The position numbers were made by a program, and so were the translations under genes. Under the pieces are notes generated by a model, which saw nothing but the letters and a program-made list of their open reading frames with translations, ran no database searches and had not been told where the DNA came from. Of a stretch of 64,000 nucleotides of DNA, positions 13,306-22,469 are shown one piece after another. The number at the start of each line of letters is the position of its first letter. Position 1 is the first letter of the stretch. Source of the stretch: Nonlabens sp. YIK11 (GTDB lineage Bacteria > Bacteroidota > Bacteroidia > Flavobacteriales > Flavobacteriaceae); the NCBI RefSeq assembly GCF_001413925.1, contig NZ_LBMJ01000001.1:1507001-1571000 (forward strand), in the 5' to 3' direction.

Positions 13306-15150
13306 CTACTTTTCATTGATTCTACGGCCTTTCGGATACTTCACTTGGTAGCTAAATTCTCTTTTTACCTGTGCACCACTTGCTATGTCCACCATCCAAG
13401 TAAGTATTTGTTCATCAGACTGTACTGCAGCATTTCCAGTTTCAACATCATCTACTTTGATGTCGGAATTTGCGCTAATAGGAATTCGATCCTCTAATTT
13501 AACCTTGATATCAGTATTACGATTGTTTTTTAAAGTAATGACGTAGCGTTTTTCGAGTATTGTGTTGGAGCCCAAAAAGCTCTTACTCCTAGTATCTTTT
13601 TGATCTTCGCGTTTTACAGTTATTTGAGGATCAACACCTAGACTTACAACGAGATCCTCCTCGACCGTGTCTGTGTCAAAATAAATTTTACCTGAATAGG
13701 AGTCATCAAAGTAAACATTAGCCTCACCAGGAATTAGATTGAGTTTTTCATAATCCTTAAGAATTGCTGTCAGGAAGACGTTCTCATTGATTACGGGTGC
13801 GGTGTAGTATTCATAGGTAGCGGCTACCTTATTGCTAGATATGTTGATATCTACCGTTTCACCCGTAGATGCGATAGTATATTTTTGACTTAATTGATAG
13901 GTACGTGCAGCGATGTTGTCTTCTATAGATTGAACGACTTCAGGTGCTGTTTCAGTAACGACAGACGATGCATCATTGGTTTCTCTTCTAGTTCTAGTAC
14001 GATATCCAGCGACAACAACCGCCTCAAGACTTGTGGAAAGTTGTGCGTCAATCACACTGGCATAAATTGGAACGGTAGTCCTGTCATATCCTGAAAAGTT
14101 TATGACCAACTCACTACCTCTTGGTATTTCTAGCGAATAGTTGCCGTCAAAGTCTGTGGTGGTTGCATTATTTGTTCCTCTAACCATAACGGTAGCTCCC
14201 AGAATCGGTTCTCCTTCTGGGTCTGTGATCTTACCGCGTACGTTTTTAACTGTTGGGTTATATTTTTTATTACTGCGAGTAGTGGCGTTGCTGGAGTAGC
14301 TATAATTAATAAAGCGCAAGCGTTTAGGCTCTAACACTGGCTTGGTATTATCTACATTAGGATCACTTGTAGATAGTTTGACGTTTACGTTTTTCCAGTC
14401 AGTACCTGTTTGTTGGTAGATCTGTCCTTTAAAATCTAGATTTACATACGCTGACTTTCCATCCGCCCGTATATCGTATAATGGCACCCAACCCGCATTT
14501 TCTACGTTATAGGTGATCTTTAGATTTACCTTTTTTGCAGTCGCACCATATAATTTCAAGGTGATCTCACCTTGTCGGCCATTGGATTCAGGATCAAGTT
14601 TTGTTTGATCGCTTTTTAACTTTTGCAATTTATCTGCTAATTGAGAACGCGTCGTATTCAGCTTGGATCTGGCAATAGAAATTTCCTCGGTGCGCTGGTT
14701 ATAGTAGTCACCAAAGCTTTTTACCTGTGCGAGGGAAAGACCTGTAGTACTACCACCCAAACTGCGGTTGGATTGAAGGATAAGAGATTCTTCATTGAGT
14801 CCTGCAAGTTTTGCGTCTACAACGGTAATGGCGTTGGTCGTAGAGTCTATACTTACCTGCAGCAGGTTGAAACTATTGGTTTTGACTTTTTCCTGGGCTG
14901 CCTTGACCTGATAGCTTAAGCCAGAAAGTCCCAAGCCTTCTAGATTTGATACCTGTATACTACTATCGTCTATTTCCGGCGACAGACCGGTTAGAACGAT
15001 CTCGTTGGATCCGCTTTTCAGAGACGCCGTTGCTGTTCTAGTGACCTTTGCACCTCTTAGGTAAACAGTCACATCGTCAATATTAGAATCGACTATTTGC
15101 TGCGCATGTATCAGTGTCGCCGTGAAGAAAAGAATAGGGAATAATCTCAT
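13306..15150 (-). CDS. MuiA-like DUF4139 protein with an inserted carboxypeptidase-regulatory (CNA-B-like) domain
   Basis: 614 residues with a signal peptide ending at ATLIHAQ. The N-terminal part (IDDVTVYLRGAKVTRTA..GSNEIVLTGLSP) and the C-terminal part (ILEKRYVITLKNNRNTDIKV..VDDVETG..WMVDIASGAQVKREF) are the two halves of the mucoidy-inhibitor/DUF4140-DUF4139 family. A coiled-coil segment lies near residues 100-190. Between the halves, at about 305-375, is a 70-residue beta domain (VRGKITDPEGEPILGATVMV..DFDGNYSLEIPRGSELVINF) like the domain at the start of TonB-dependent receptors, followed by an EAVVVAGY segment resembling a SusC linker. Role unknown; it is exported. It is divergent from apt, sharing a 57-bp gap. 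Confidence 0.8.
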   Translation of the reverse strand: MRLFPILFFTATLIHAQQIVDSNIDDVTVYLRGAKVTRTATASLKSGSNEIVLTGLSPEIDDSSIQVSNLEGLGLSGLSYQVKAAQEKVKTNSFNLLQVSIDSTTNAITVVDAKLAGLNEESLILQSNRSLGGSTTGLSLAQVKSFGDYYNQRTEEISIARSKLNTTRSQLADKLQKLKSDQTKLDPESNGRQGEITLKLYGATAKKVNLKITYNVENAGWVPLYDIRADGKSAYVNLDFKGQIYQQTGTDWKNVNVKLSTSDPNVDNTKPVLEPKRLRFINYSYSSNATTRSNKKYNPTVKNVRGKITDPEGEPILGATVMVRGTNNATTTDFDGNYSLEIPRGSELVINFSGYDRTTVPIYASVIDAQLSTSLEAVVVAGYRTRTRRETNDASSVVTETAPEVVQSIEDNIAARTYQLSQKYTIASTGETVDINISSNKVAATYEYYTAPVINENVFLTAILKDYEKLNLIPGEANVYFDDSYSGKIYFDTDTVEEDLVVSLGVDPQITVKREDQKDTRSKSFLGSNTILEKRYVITLKNNRNTDIKVKLEDRIPISANSDIKVDDVETGNAAVQSDEQILTWMVDIASGAQVKREFSYQVKYPKGRRINEK

Positions 15151-15207
15151 AAAAAGTTGGTTGTATTAAAAAGATCCATAAACTTCGCACTTTTAGACCG
15201 CAACACT

Positions 15208-15729
15208 ATGAATCAACAGGATTTAAAAGAATTCGTAAAGGACGTTCCCGATTTTCCCAAAGCTGGTATCGTGTTTAAGGACATTGCTCCGTTGCTCGCT
15301 TCCGCGAAAGCGAGAAAAGCCATGACCGCTGCCATCGTATCCAACTATAAGAATCAAAAAATCGACGTCGTAGTTGGCATAGAATCTCGCGGATTCTTAT
15401 TCGGCATGCTGCTGGCAGAAGCGCTGGAAGCATCCTTTGTAATGTTGCGCAAACCCAACAAGCTGCCTGGCGATATTGAGAAATATACCTATGATCTGGA
15501 ATACGGCACAGATACCATTGAAATTCAAACCGATGCTATCCCTAACGGCAGTCACGTATTGCTTCACGATGATGTGTTAGCCACTGGTGGTACTGCTGGA
15601 GCAGCCGTTCAACTTATAGAAAAGATAGGCGGCAAGGTAGTGAGTGCTAATTTTATCATGGAACTGGATTTTCTAGAAGGTAGAAAGCAACTGGGCGACC
15701 TCGATATTTACAGCGTGTTGCATTATTAA
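15208..15729 (+). CDS. apt: Adenine phosphoribosyltransferase
   Basis: 173 residues from the ATG at 15208, matching the usual length; a longer frame to 15157 uses TTG and overlaps the divergent promoter region. The enzyme makes AMP from adenine and PRPP (purine salvage). The family's start FVKDVPDFPKAGIVFKDIAP, the middle VVGIESRGFLFG..LRKPNKLPG and the PRPP loop VLLHDDVLATGGTAGAA are all present. Residues LLASAKARKAM include a translated copy of the 16-bp palindrome (15297-15312, one base changed) in the loop after DIAPLL. A strong hairpin follows the stop. Confidence 0.95.
   Translation: MNQQDLKEFVKDVPDFPKAGIVFKDIAPLLASAKARKAMTAAIVSNYKNQKIDVVVGIESRGFLFGMLLAEALEASFVMLRKPNKLPGDIEKYTYDLEYGTDTIEIQTDAIPNGSHVLLHDDVLATGGTAGAAVQLIEKIGGKVVSANFIMELDFLEGRKQLGDLDIYSVLHY
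15297..15312. repeat. Palindrome family A inside apt
   Basis: CGCTTCCGCGAAAGCG, one base from the consensus, translated as ASAKA in the reading frame of apt. The changed base turns the Phe codon of the consensus AFAKA reading into Ser. Confidence 0.85.
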
Positions 15730-15737
15730 AACAAAAA

Positions 15738-15761
15738 GCCTCGATGTGATCACATCGAGGC
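15738..15761. terminator. Terminator between apt and the M57 protease gene
   Basis: A perfect 24-bp palindrome (GCCTCGATGTGATCACATCGAGGC at 12 bp per arm, given here as its core CCTCGATG..CATCGAGG) preceded by an A-run. It lies between convergent genes. The T-run on the plus side is weak, while for the minus-strand gene the A-run reads as a T-run. Confidence 0.7.
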
Positions 15762-15785
15762 CTTGATAGAAATTTTGATAAGCTC

Positions 15786-16628
15786 TTAGTACATAGCTTG
15801 TAATGCGATGATGTCATTGCTTCCAAACTCACCATCTTCTCCAGAGCTAAAGCAGGAAAGCATGATGGAATCTGGATCATAACCGCTAGGAGTTCCAGAT
15901 ACTCTAATAGCACCTACGCCGCCGTCACCTTCGTTAACGTTCTGTCCACAAGAAGCGCGAGAGAAGTAGTCTGTATGACGGAAACCAACAGAGTGTCCAA
16001 TCTCATGCGTGATAACATGCTCGTTGACGTTGGTATCATAAAAATCCATACCGGCATAAAGCTGAACAAATTTGTTAGGTCTACCATTAGAGGGGAAACC
16101 AGCAGATCCACCAGCTCCAGTATTTCCTGGATTGCGGTAGATGACCATGTCTTTATCTTGATAGCTGGTACCAAAAGTCAACCTAAAGGTCAAGCTTACA
16201 CCGCTCAATCTATTATAGTTAGCTACGGCCCATTGCAACGCAGTACGCTGGGTACTAGTCAATGCATTGGAACCTCCAGTATAACCTATGATGTCGATCG
16301 TACGATTAGTACCGGTAACAAGGTTAGTCGTGCGGTATTGCTTTGCAATAGCGTTCATATTTTCCAGTGCATAGAAGTCTGATGCCTCAAGAGCAATGTC
16401 ATCTTCTATAAAGATGCGCTCTTCAGTAGACCCATCAGGCAACATGAATTGATCGATCTTAATGTCATCTGGATGATAACCTATCTCTTCTGCATAGGCT
16501 TTTGCTTTGGCAAGCTCTGATTTTTGATCTACTTCTTGATCAAAACTTTCTTCTCTTTCACAAGCCGTGAATAATAGGGCACAAGCAGAAAGTCCTAAGA
16601 ATGTTTTTTTGAAAATGGAATGTGTCAT
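15786..16628 (-). CDS. Dual-action HEIGH-type zinc metalloprotease (M57-like), lipoprotein
   Basis: 280 residues. The N-terminus FLGLSACALLFTACEREE has a lipobox (LFTAC), so the protein is a membrane-anchored lipoprotein. The motif HEIGHSVGFRHTDYFSR near residue 205 is the HExxHxxGxxH zinc site of metzincin-type proteases. A conserved DPDSIMLSCFSSG segment follows about 40 residues later, where the Met-turn is expected. The middle has the ALQWAVANYNRLSGVSLTF pattern typical of the family. Targets unknown. It is convergent with apt and has no partner gene; upstream there is a long gap before the thr operon. Confidence 0.85.
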   Translation of the reverse strand: MTHSIFKKTFLGLSACALLFTACEREESFDQEVDQKSELAKAKAYAEEIGYHPDDIKIDQFMLPDGSTEERIFIEDDIALEASDFYALENMNAIAKQYRTTNLVTGTNRTIDIIGYTGGSNALTSTQRTALQWAVANYNRLSGVSLTFRLTFGTSYQDKDMVIYRNPGNTGAGGSAGFPSNGRPNKFVQLYAGMDFYDTNVNEHVITHEIGHSVGFRHTDYFSRASCGQNVNEGDGGVGAIRVSGTPSGYDPDSIMLSCFSSGEDGEFGSNDIIALQAMY

Positions 16629-16982
16629 TGTTAAATGGATTAGGGTTAAATTGATTAAAACACTTTTCTCGAGAACTTAAAACTAGAGAAATATGACTGC
16701 TGGAAACAAATAGGACATCTCAAAAAATTAACTTTTAATTGGTAAACCAGTCTTTAAAAAGCTTAAAATAATTTACAATTGCTTGTCATTGTTACGTTTG
16801 AATGCGAATCAGACTAAAAATAATTGTTGATAACTAAAACTGATTTATTGGTCGTTTGTCGATCGAAAAGTCAAAATACTTCAACTTTATATGAATTTTC
16901 ACACAACTACAACGTTTGAGTTACGTCTAAAATCGCTTTGGAAATTATTTAGTTAAAAAAATGTCAATTCAATTCTATTGTA
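16629..16982. other. Intergenic region between the M57 gene and the thr leader
   Basis: An AT-rich gap of about 350 bases. It holds the start region of the M57 gene on the minus strand. On the plus strand a TACGTTTG hexamer-type element (16793-16800) is a possible promoter. I see no gene or RNA with a convincing fold here. Confidence 0.5.
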
Positions 16983-16990
16983 TACATTTG
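16983..16990 (+). promoter_or_regulatory. TAnnTTTG -7 element of the thr leader/operon
   Basis: TACATTTG ends 5 bases before the leader-peptide ATG at 16996. In Bacteroidota this motif is centred on -7, so transcription would begin at or within a base or two of that ATG, which would make the leader peptide mRNA leaderless. A clean -33 TTG at the expected spacing is not seen. Confidence 0.5.
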
Positions 16991-16995
16991 GAATC

Positions 16996-17073
16996 ATGAT
17001 AATAGTGCAAATAATTTCTTCTATTGCAGATACGCTAACCATTGGTGGACGTATTTCTATTATTACCCGTTAA
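16996..17073 (+). CDS. Candidate thr operon leader peptide (Ile/Thr-rich)
   Basis: A 25-codon frame starting MIIVQIISSIADTLTIGGR, then a short ISIITR tail and TAA, located 78 bases before thrA. Nine of 25 residues are Ile and three are Thr, all amino acids made by or derived from this pathway, as in attenuator peptides of enterobacterial thr operons. Downstream, a CTATC-ATAGA-GATAG hairpin (near 17110-17125) and an alternative TATCT..AGATA pairing that reaches back to 17077 could give mutually exclusive folds, though both are weak. The coding call is based on composition and position only. Confidence 0.55.
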   Translation: MIIVQIISSIADTLTIGGRISIITR

Positions 17074-17151
17074 GGGTTATCTATTTACATATCATATCAG
17101 GCCATTATTTCTATCATAGAGATAGCATTACCATTTCCATAAAATTATTCC

Positions 17152-19590
17152 ATGATCGTATTAAAATTTGGAGGAACCAGCGTTTCTTCACCAGCCAACC
17201 TAAAACAGCTCAAGAACATTGTTGAGTCAAAATCAGAATCCTTTATCGTCGTAGTTTCTGCATTTTCTGGAATTACCAATCTATTGGAATCCATCGCTAC
17301 AAATTCCTTGCAACAAGAACCTCACGCATTGCTCAAAGAGTTCAAGGATATTCACGTGGATCATATCAAGAATTACTTCACAGACAAACAACAAACGGAA
17401 GTTCTTGTAGAGATCCAGAAAAAATGCAATCAGTTGGAGAATATCTGTACGTCGGTATTCACGTTGCAGGAATTATCCAATAGGACCAGAGCCTTGATCC
17501 TAAGTTTTGGGGAACGACTTTCTTCCTTTGTAGTACATCGCTATCTCAACGCTCATGGAGTAGCGATTGAACTATTGGACCCAACTAAAATCATTACAGG
17601 AAATGGTGATTATTTGAACACTACGGTTGACTTTGAAAAAACGGCAGCACAAGCAGCTGCCATAGTGAAAAATGCCAACTATATCATTGGCGGCTTTATT
17701 GCATCAAATGAAAAAGGCGAAGTGGTCACCTTAGGTCGCGGTGGTAGCGATTATACGGCGGCTATATTGGGAAATGTGCTTGAGGCCACTTCTGTAGAAA
17801 TATGGAGTGATGTGAATGGTGTACAAAGTGCAGATCCTAGAAAGGTCAAGCAAACCATCGCTATTGAAAACCTTAGTTATGAAGAAGCATTTGAGATGGC
17901 CTATTTTGGCGCCAAGGTTCTTTATCCGCCATCTGTAATACCGCTACGCAATAAGAAAATCCCTTTATTTCTTAAAAATACGGGAGCACCTGATCAATTG
18001 GGAACATACATTAGTGACCATAATAAATCAGATCTTCATAAGATTCAAGGTGTTTCTTCACTTGCCAATATTGCGATGATCACAGTTTCTGGTGTTGGAT
18101 TATCAGGTCGCAAGGGTAGCGCACGTCAAGTGTTCCAGGTGTTGGAAGACAACGACATCAATATCGTTTTGATCACCCAAAGCTGCTCAGAGCAAAGTAT
18201 AGGTTTAGGTATTGATCAAAGCAAGGCAGCCTTTGCAAAAACGATCCTTGATAATCGCTTTGCCGAAGAGATTGCCAAACAACAATTTAACGAGGCGCAA
18301 GTCTCCTTGGATCACTGCATTATTGCCCTAGTAGGTGATAAAATGAAGTCCAAAGTAGGACTTTGTGGACACGTTTTTAGCGCTATAGGTGAGAATGGTA
18401 TCAATGTGACGGCGATCGCCCAAGGTGCCAGTGAAAGAAACATCTCCATCGTGATTGATAAAAAGGATGAGACCAAGGCACTCAACGTCATTCACGAGCG
18501 ATTTTTCTCAAAACCGGTAAAAAATATCCATATTTTCATTGCTGGTGTTGGGAATGTAGGTGGTGAGTTCCTCACCATGCTGGACGGTCAGCGCAAGGCA
18601 TTGCTGGAAGATTACAACCTCAATCTTAAGATTTGTGGTGTCGCAAACAGCCGCAAGATGTTGTTTGATAGCAATGATGGACTATCCACGGCAGACATCA
18701 AATCACTTAAAGAAAATGGTAAGGATTACGGCGCTTATGAAAATTTCCTGAAGGAAATCGTGGATCAGAACCTGTCCAACAGTGTGTTCCTAGACATGAC
18801 CGCGTCTGCAATTGTGAGTGACGGCTACTTGCCGTTGCTCAAGAAAAGCATCTCGGTGGTGACCTGTAACAAAATTGCCTGCAGCAGCTCGCAGGAACTG
18901 TTTGAAGAGCTCAACCACAGCGCACGCGAGTACAACTGCGATTTCAAATATGAGACATCGGTTGGAGCGGCCTTGCCGGTCATCAAAACCATACAGGATT
19001 TGATCATTAGTGGTGACCGTATCCACAAAATCGAGGCCGTAATTTCTGGTAGTCTCAACTTCATTTTCAATGAATATGATGGCGCAAAACCTTTTGCAGA
19101 TGTGGTGAGGCTAGCCATGAATGAAGGCTATACAGAGCCAGATCCATTGATCGATTTGAGCGGTCTGGACGTGATGCGCAAGATCTTGATTTTATCACGT
19201 GAGTCTGGTTTGAATCGCGAGATTGACGACATCACCTACAAAAGTTTCTTGCCAGAGCCCTGCGAAAATGCGGCCAGTAACGAGATTCTTTTTGAGGAAT
19301 TGCTGAAGCATGAATCCCACTTTAAAGCCATTTATGATTCCGCTTTCGCGAAAGCCTGTAAACTCAAGGTTGTTGCTTCATTAAACGACGGCAATATGTC
19401 TGTCGCCTTGCAAGAAGTCCCATCGCACAGCCCTTTCTATAATTTGGAAGGAAAGGACAACGTCATCGCGTTGAACACTTCAAGATACGTGGACGAGCCG
19501 CTGGTCATCAAAGGTGCTGGTGCTGGCGCAGAAGTCACCGCCAGTGGAGTTTTTGCAGATTTAATGCTCATCTTCAATAGGAAATCATGA
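17152..19590 (+). CDS. thrA: Bifunctional aspartokinase / homoserine dehydrogenase
   Basis: 812 residues, as usual for the fused enzyme that carries out the first and third steps from aspartate to threonine and methionine. The kinase domain opens IVLKFGGTSVSSPANL and includes GRGGSDYTAAIL and the ACT regulatory region VGLSGRKGSARQVFQVLEDN. The dehydrogenase half begins HIFIAGVGNVGGEFL (NAD-binding) near residue 462 and has VTCNKIACS and PDPLIDLSGLDVMRKILIL. It is the first gene of thrABC and overlaps thrB by 4 bases. DSAFAKACKL near residue 733 is a translated copy of the 16-bp palindrome (19341-19356). Confidence 0.97.
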   Translation: MIVLKFGGTSVSSPANLKQLKNIVESKSESFIVVVSAFSGITNLLESIATNSLQQEPHALLKEFKDIHVDHIKNYFTDKQQTEVLVEIQKKCNQLENICTSVFTLQELSNRTRALILSFGERLSSFVVHRYLNAHGVAIELLDPTKIITGNGDYLNTTVDFEKTAAQAAAIVKNANYIIGGFIASNEKGEVVTLGRGGSDYTAAILGNVLEATSVEIWSDVNGVQSADPRKVKQTIAIENLSYEEAFEMAYFGAKVLYPPSVIPLRNKKIPLFLKNTGAPDQLGTYISDHNKSDLHKIQGVSSLANIAMITVSGVGLSGRKGSARQVFQVLEDNDINIVLITQSCSEQSIGLGIDQSKAAFAKTILDNRFAEEIAKQQFNEAQVSLDHCIIALVGDKMKSKVGLCGHVFSAIGENGINVTAIAQGASERNISIVIDKKDETKALNVIHERFFSKPVKNIHIFIAGVGNVGGEFLTMLDGQRKALLEDYNLNLKICGVANSRKMLFDSNDGLSTADIKSLKENGKDYGAYENFLKEIVDQNLSNSVFLDMTASAIVSDGYLPLLKKSISVVTCNKIACSSSQELFEELNHSAREYNCDFKYETSVGAALPVIKTIQDLIISGDRIHKIEAVISGSLNFIFNEYDGAKPFADVVRLAMNEGYTEPDPLIDLSGLDVMRKILILSRESGLNREIDDITYKSFLPEPCENAASNEILFEELLKHESHFKAIYDSAFAKACKLKVVASLNDGNMSVALQEVPSHSPFYNLEGKDNVIALNTSRYVDEPLVIKGAGAGAEVTASGVFADLMLIFNRKS
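19341..19356. repeat. Palindrome family A inside thrA
   Basis: CGCTTTCGCGAAAGCC (last base altered), read as SAFAKA in the homoserine dehydrogenase half of thrA. Confidence 0.85.
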
Positions 19591-20513
19591 AAAAGGTAAC
19601 CGCTTTTGCTCCTGCAACCATAGCCAATTTTAACGTGGGTTTTGACTTTCTGGGAGTTGCCCTGCAAGGTATAGGCGATGAGGTCACGATGTCATTTAAC
19701 GGGACTGATTCCAATACGATCCTGTCCATAGAAAATGGCGCTGATCTACCTATGGAAGCAGCAAAGAATTGCTGCTCTGTGGTCGTGCGTTGCATGCAGG
19801 AAGAACTGCAGGATTTCAAAGGCGTTGATATTCACATCAAAAAAGGTTTTGCTTCTGGTAGCGGTTTAGGGTCGAGTAGTGCGAGTAGTGCCGCAGCAGC
19901 TTTTGCCTACAACAACATCATGGGCGAGCCTTTTACTAAAAACCAATTGGTTTATTTTGCCGCTCAAGGCGAAAAGGCAGCCTGTGGCAGTCCGCACGTT
20001 GACAACGTGGCGCCGTCCATCATAGGTGGTATGGTGATGCAAAAAGCCAGTGATCCAGCAGATTTTATTTCACTACCCATTTTACCAGATCTGTATGCGG
20101 TGCTGCTGTATCCACAGATCATGGTGAAAACATCTGATTCCAGAAGCATTTTAAAAGAAACCATGGCGGTAAGAACCGCAAGCGAACAGATAGGTTTTAT
20201 GGGTTCTTTTGTGGCGAGTTTGTATTTGCAAGATGTAGCATTGTTCAAGGCCGCCATGCAAGATGTTGTGATTGAACCAATGCGCAGCATGTTGATTCCC
20301 AAGTTTGCAGAAATGAAAACTGCCGTTCTGGATCAAGGCGCGTTAGCCTTTGGGATTTCTGGTTCTGGACCATCAGTGTTTACGGTGGTTCAAGGAAAGG
20401 AAATGACTGAAAAGATCCAACACTACCTTGAGGCTATCTATAACACCACTGATGTAGATTATAAAGTTTACATAAGTCCCATCAATGCCGATAGCGGCGC
20501 TACCATTCTTTAA
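19587..20513 (+). CDS. thrB: Homoserine kinase (GHMP family)
   Basis: 308 residues. The enzyme phosphorylates homoserine with ATP, the step before threonine synthase. The start KKVTAFAPATIANFNVGFDF, the ATP-binding GFASGSGLGSSSASSAA (about 88-104) and the late GISGSGPSVFTVV are the three GHMP motifs. The ATGA overlap with thrA suggests translational coupling, and thrC starts 9 bases after the stop. Confidence 0.96.
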   Translation: MKKVTAFAPATIANFNVGFDFLGVALQGIGDEVTMSFNGTDSNTILSIENGADLPMEAAKNCCSVVVRCMQEELQDFKGVDIHIKKGFASGSGLGSSSASSAAAAFAYNNIMGEPFTKNQLVYFAAQGEKAACGSPHVDNVAPSIIGGMVMQKASDPADFISLPILPDLYAVLLYPQIMVKTSDSRSILKETMAVRTASEQIGFMGSFVASLYLQDVALFKAAMQDVVIEPMRSMLIPKFAEMKTAVLDQGALAFGISGSGPSVFTVVQGKEMTEKIQHYLEAIYNTTDVDYKVYISPINADSGATIL

Positions 20514-20522
20514 AAATTGATC

Positions 20523-21803
20523 ATGAAATTTATTAGTACCACACCTAACGAAGAACGTGTAAGCTTTAAAACAGCCGTACTCAATGGCTTGACTCAAAAT
20601 GGTGCCCTTTATTTTCCAGAGGAGATTCCGCAATTACCATCCAGCTTTTTTGAGAACATAGAAAACCTTTCTGATCACGAGATAGCCTTTACCGCATTAC
20701 AACCTTACGTACAAGAAAACCTTTCTGATGCTGATTTGAAATGGATCATTGAAGATGCCATCAATTTTCCGACGCCGGTCAAGCATATTAGAGAAGCCAC
20801 TTACGTTTTGGAACTCTTCCACGGCCCAACGGAATCCTTTAAAGACGTAGGTGCTCGATTCATGTCTCGTTGCTTATCTAAATTTGAAAAGAGTAGCGAT
20901 AAAGAGATTACCATTTTGGTAGCGACTTCTGGAGATACAGGCAGCGCTGTGGCCAGCGGTTTCTATGATGTGGAAGGTGTGAATGTAAAAATACTCTTCC
21001 CCAAGGATAAGGTAAGTCCTTATCAAGAACGTCAAATGACCAGTTTAGGGAAAAACATCAAGGCCATTGAAGTGGACGGTACTTTTGATGATTGCCAGCG
21101 CATGGTGAAGCAGGCTTTTAATGACCACAAGTTGCGCGAGCAAGTAGAATTAACCAGCGCCAACTCCATTAACCTTGCTAGGTTATTGCCACAAATGATC
21201 TATTATTTCTTGGCTTACAAACAGATCAAAAAAGAGCTCAAGGATAAATCTTTAGTAGTTTCCATACCATCAGGAAATTTAGGGAACGCCTCTGCTGGCA
21301 TACTAGCTAAGCATATGGGATTGCCCATCAAACGATTCATCGCAGCGCACAATGCTAACGATACCTTTACCGATTATCTCAAAACTGGTGAATACAAATC
21401 CAAACCATCGGTGCTTACCTTTTCCAACGCTATGGATGTTGGGAATCCTAGTAATTATGAACGACTGGCTTACTTGTATGGAAGAAATCTAGGAGCAATG
21501 TCTGAGGACATCTCCGCTGCTTCCATCACCGATGAGGAAACCGTACAAGAGATGAAGGACACGATTCGGGAAACAGGTTATTTACTGGATCCTCATGGTG
21601 CGGTTGGTAAACTGGCTTTGGAGCGCAGCCTCAAGGAAGACGAATTAGGCATCTTTGTAGAAACCGCACATCCCAACAAGTTCCAAGACATTATTGTCAA
21701 AGCCGTTCCTGATCACGTCCTTACCGAAACCTCGCTGGATGGTTTTCACAAACTGAGTATGGATAATGATTACAACCAGTTAAGAGATATTTTGCTAAGC
21801 TAA
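20523..21803 (+). CDS. thrC: Threonine synthase
   Basis: About 426 residues from the ATG at 20523; a TTG six bases earlier is in frame but is not needed. This PLP enzyme converts phosphohomoserine to threonine. The cofactor lysine is in LELFHGPTESFKDVGARFM, and the phosphate loop is SIPSGNLGNASAGIL. The N-terminal KFISTTPNEERVSFKTAVLN is typical of the family. It is the last gene of the operon. No obvious terminator immediately follows; a run of T's lies near 21890. Confidence 0.96.
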   Translation: MKFISTTPNEERVSFKTAVLNGLTQNGALYFPEEIPQLPSSFFENIENLSDHEIAFTALQPYVQENLSDADLKWIIEDAINFPTPVKHIREATYVLELFHGPTESFKDVGARFMSRCLSKFEKSSDKEITILVATSGDTGSAVASGFYDVEGVNVKILFPKDKVSPYQERQMTSLGKNIKAIEVDGTFDDCQRMVKQAFNDHKLREQVELTSANSINLARLLPQMIYYFLAYKQIKKELKDKSLVVSIPSGNLGNASAGILAKHMGLPIKRFIAAHNANDTFTDYLKTGEYKSKPSVLTFSNAMDVGNPSNYERLAYLYGRNLGAMSEDISAASITDEETVQEMKDTIRETGYLLDPHGAVGKLALERSLKEDELGIFVETAHPNKFQDIIVKAVPDHVLTETSLDGFHKLSMDNDYNQLRDILLS

Positions 21804-21934
21804 TTTAAGCAGCCTTTTAGATCGCATTAAAAAAATTCTTAGGCACATATAGGTAGCAACAATTATAAGGCAGTTGACGTATTGGTTTTTTTAATGAGGT
21901 GAGATAATTTTCAAACATCATTAAATCATCAATC

Positions 21935-22372
21935 ATGAAAAACGCAATACTCTTATTATTCTTGTTTATAATCTCTCAATTACCAGCTCAAAATACTCCA
22001 GAAGCATTGGTAGAGACTTTTTTTAAGGAACAGGCTTCCAAGGGTCCTGAAGTGGCACTCACCAACTTGTATTCCAATAATGAATGGGCCATTGACAATG
22101 CTGAAAGCATCAGTATACTTAAGAAAAAACTAGTCACTGCCGAAAATGTTTTGGGTAAAATGCATGGTCATGCACTATTGGGAGAAAAAAAGCTTAACGA
22201 TTACTTTGTGATCTATACTTATACGGCGCTTTACGATTTGCAACCCATGAGATTTACGTTTCAGTTTTATAAGCCTAAAGATCGTTGGAAAACCTTTGCC
22301 TTTTCCTTTGATGAGAATCTCGATGACGAATTGGAAGCTTCCTTAAAGCTGGCGCCTCTGGCAGATCAATAG
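21935..22372 (+). CDS. Secreted protein of unknown function
   Basis: 145 residues with a signal peptide (MKNAILLLFLFIISQLPAQ). The mature part (NTPEALVETFFKEQASKGPE..YFVIYTYTALYDLQPMRFTFQFYKP..WKTFAFSFDENL) looks like an NTF2-like or DUF4783-like small alpha/beta fold found in Bacteroidetes. I cannot assign a ligand or reaction. It stands alone after thrC and is followed by a hairpin with a long T-run. Confidence 0.75.
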   Translation: MKNAILLLFLFIISQLPAQNTPEALVETFFKEQASKGPEVALTNLYSNNEWAIDNAESISILKKKLVTAENVLGKMHGHALLGEKKLNDYFVIYTYTALYDLQPMRFTFQFYKPKDRWKTFAFSFDENLDDELEASLKLAPLADQ

Positions 22373-22400
22373 TCATAACCCAAAAGTTTCAATACAAATA

Positions 22401-22430
22401 AAGGTCTTGGATTTTCTAAGACCTTTTTTC
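22401..22430. terminator. Terminator after the secreted protein gene
   Basis: AAGGTCTTGG..CTAAGACCTTTTTTC: a 7-9 bp stem with T6 on the plus side. It also resembles the terminator copies at 22528-22557 and 22662-22693, so it belongs to the same repeated block. Confidence 0.75.
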
Positions 22431-22469
22431 TTCCCATAGGTAGCGGTGACTAGGAGTTTCGCCTCAAGT

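Noticed and set aside
15157..15207. Longer start of apt
   Set aside because: A TTG-started extension of 17 codons overlaps the promoter region of the divergent gene, and the family starts at the ATG at 15208.
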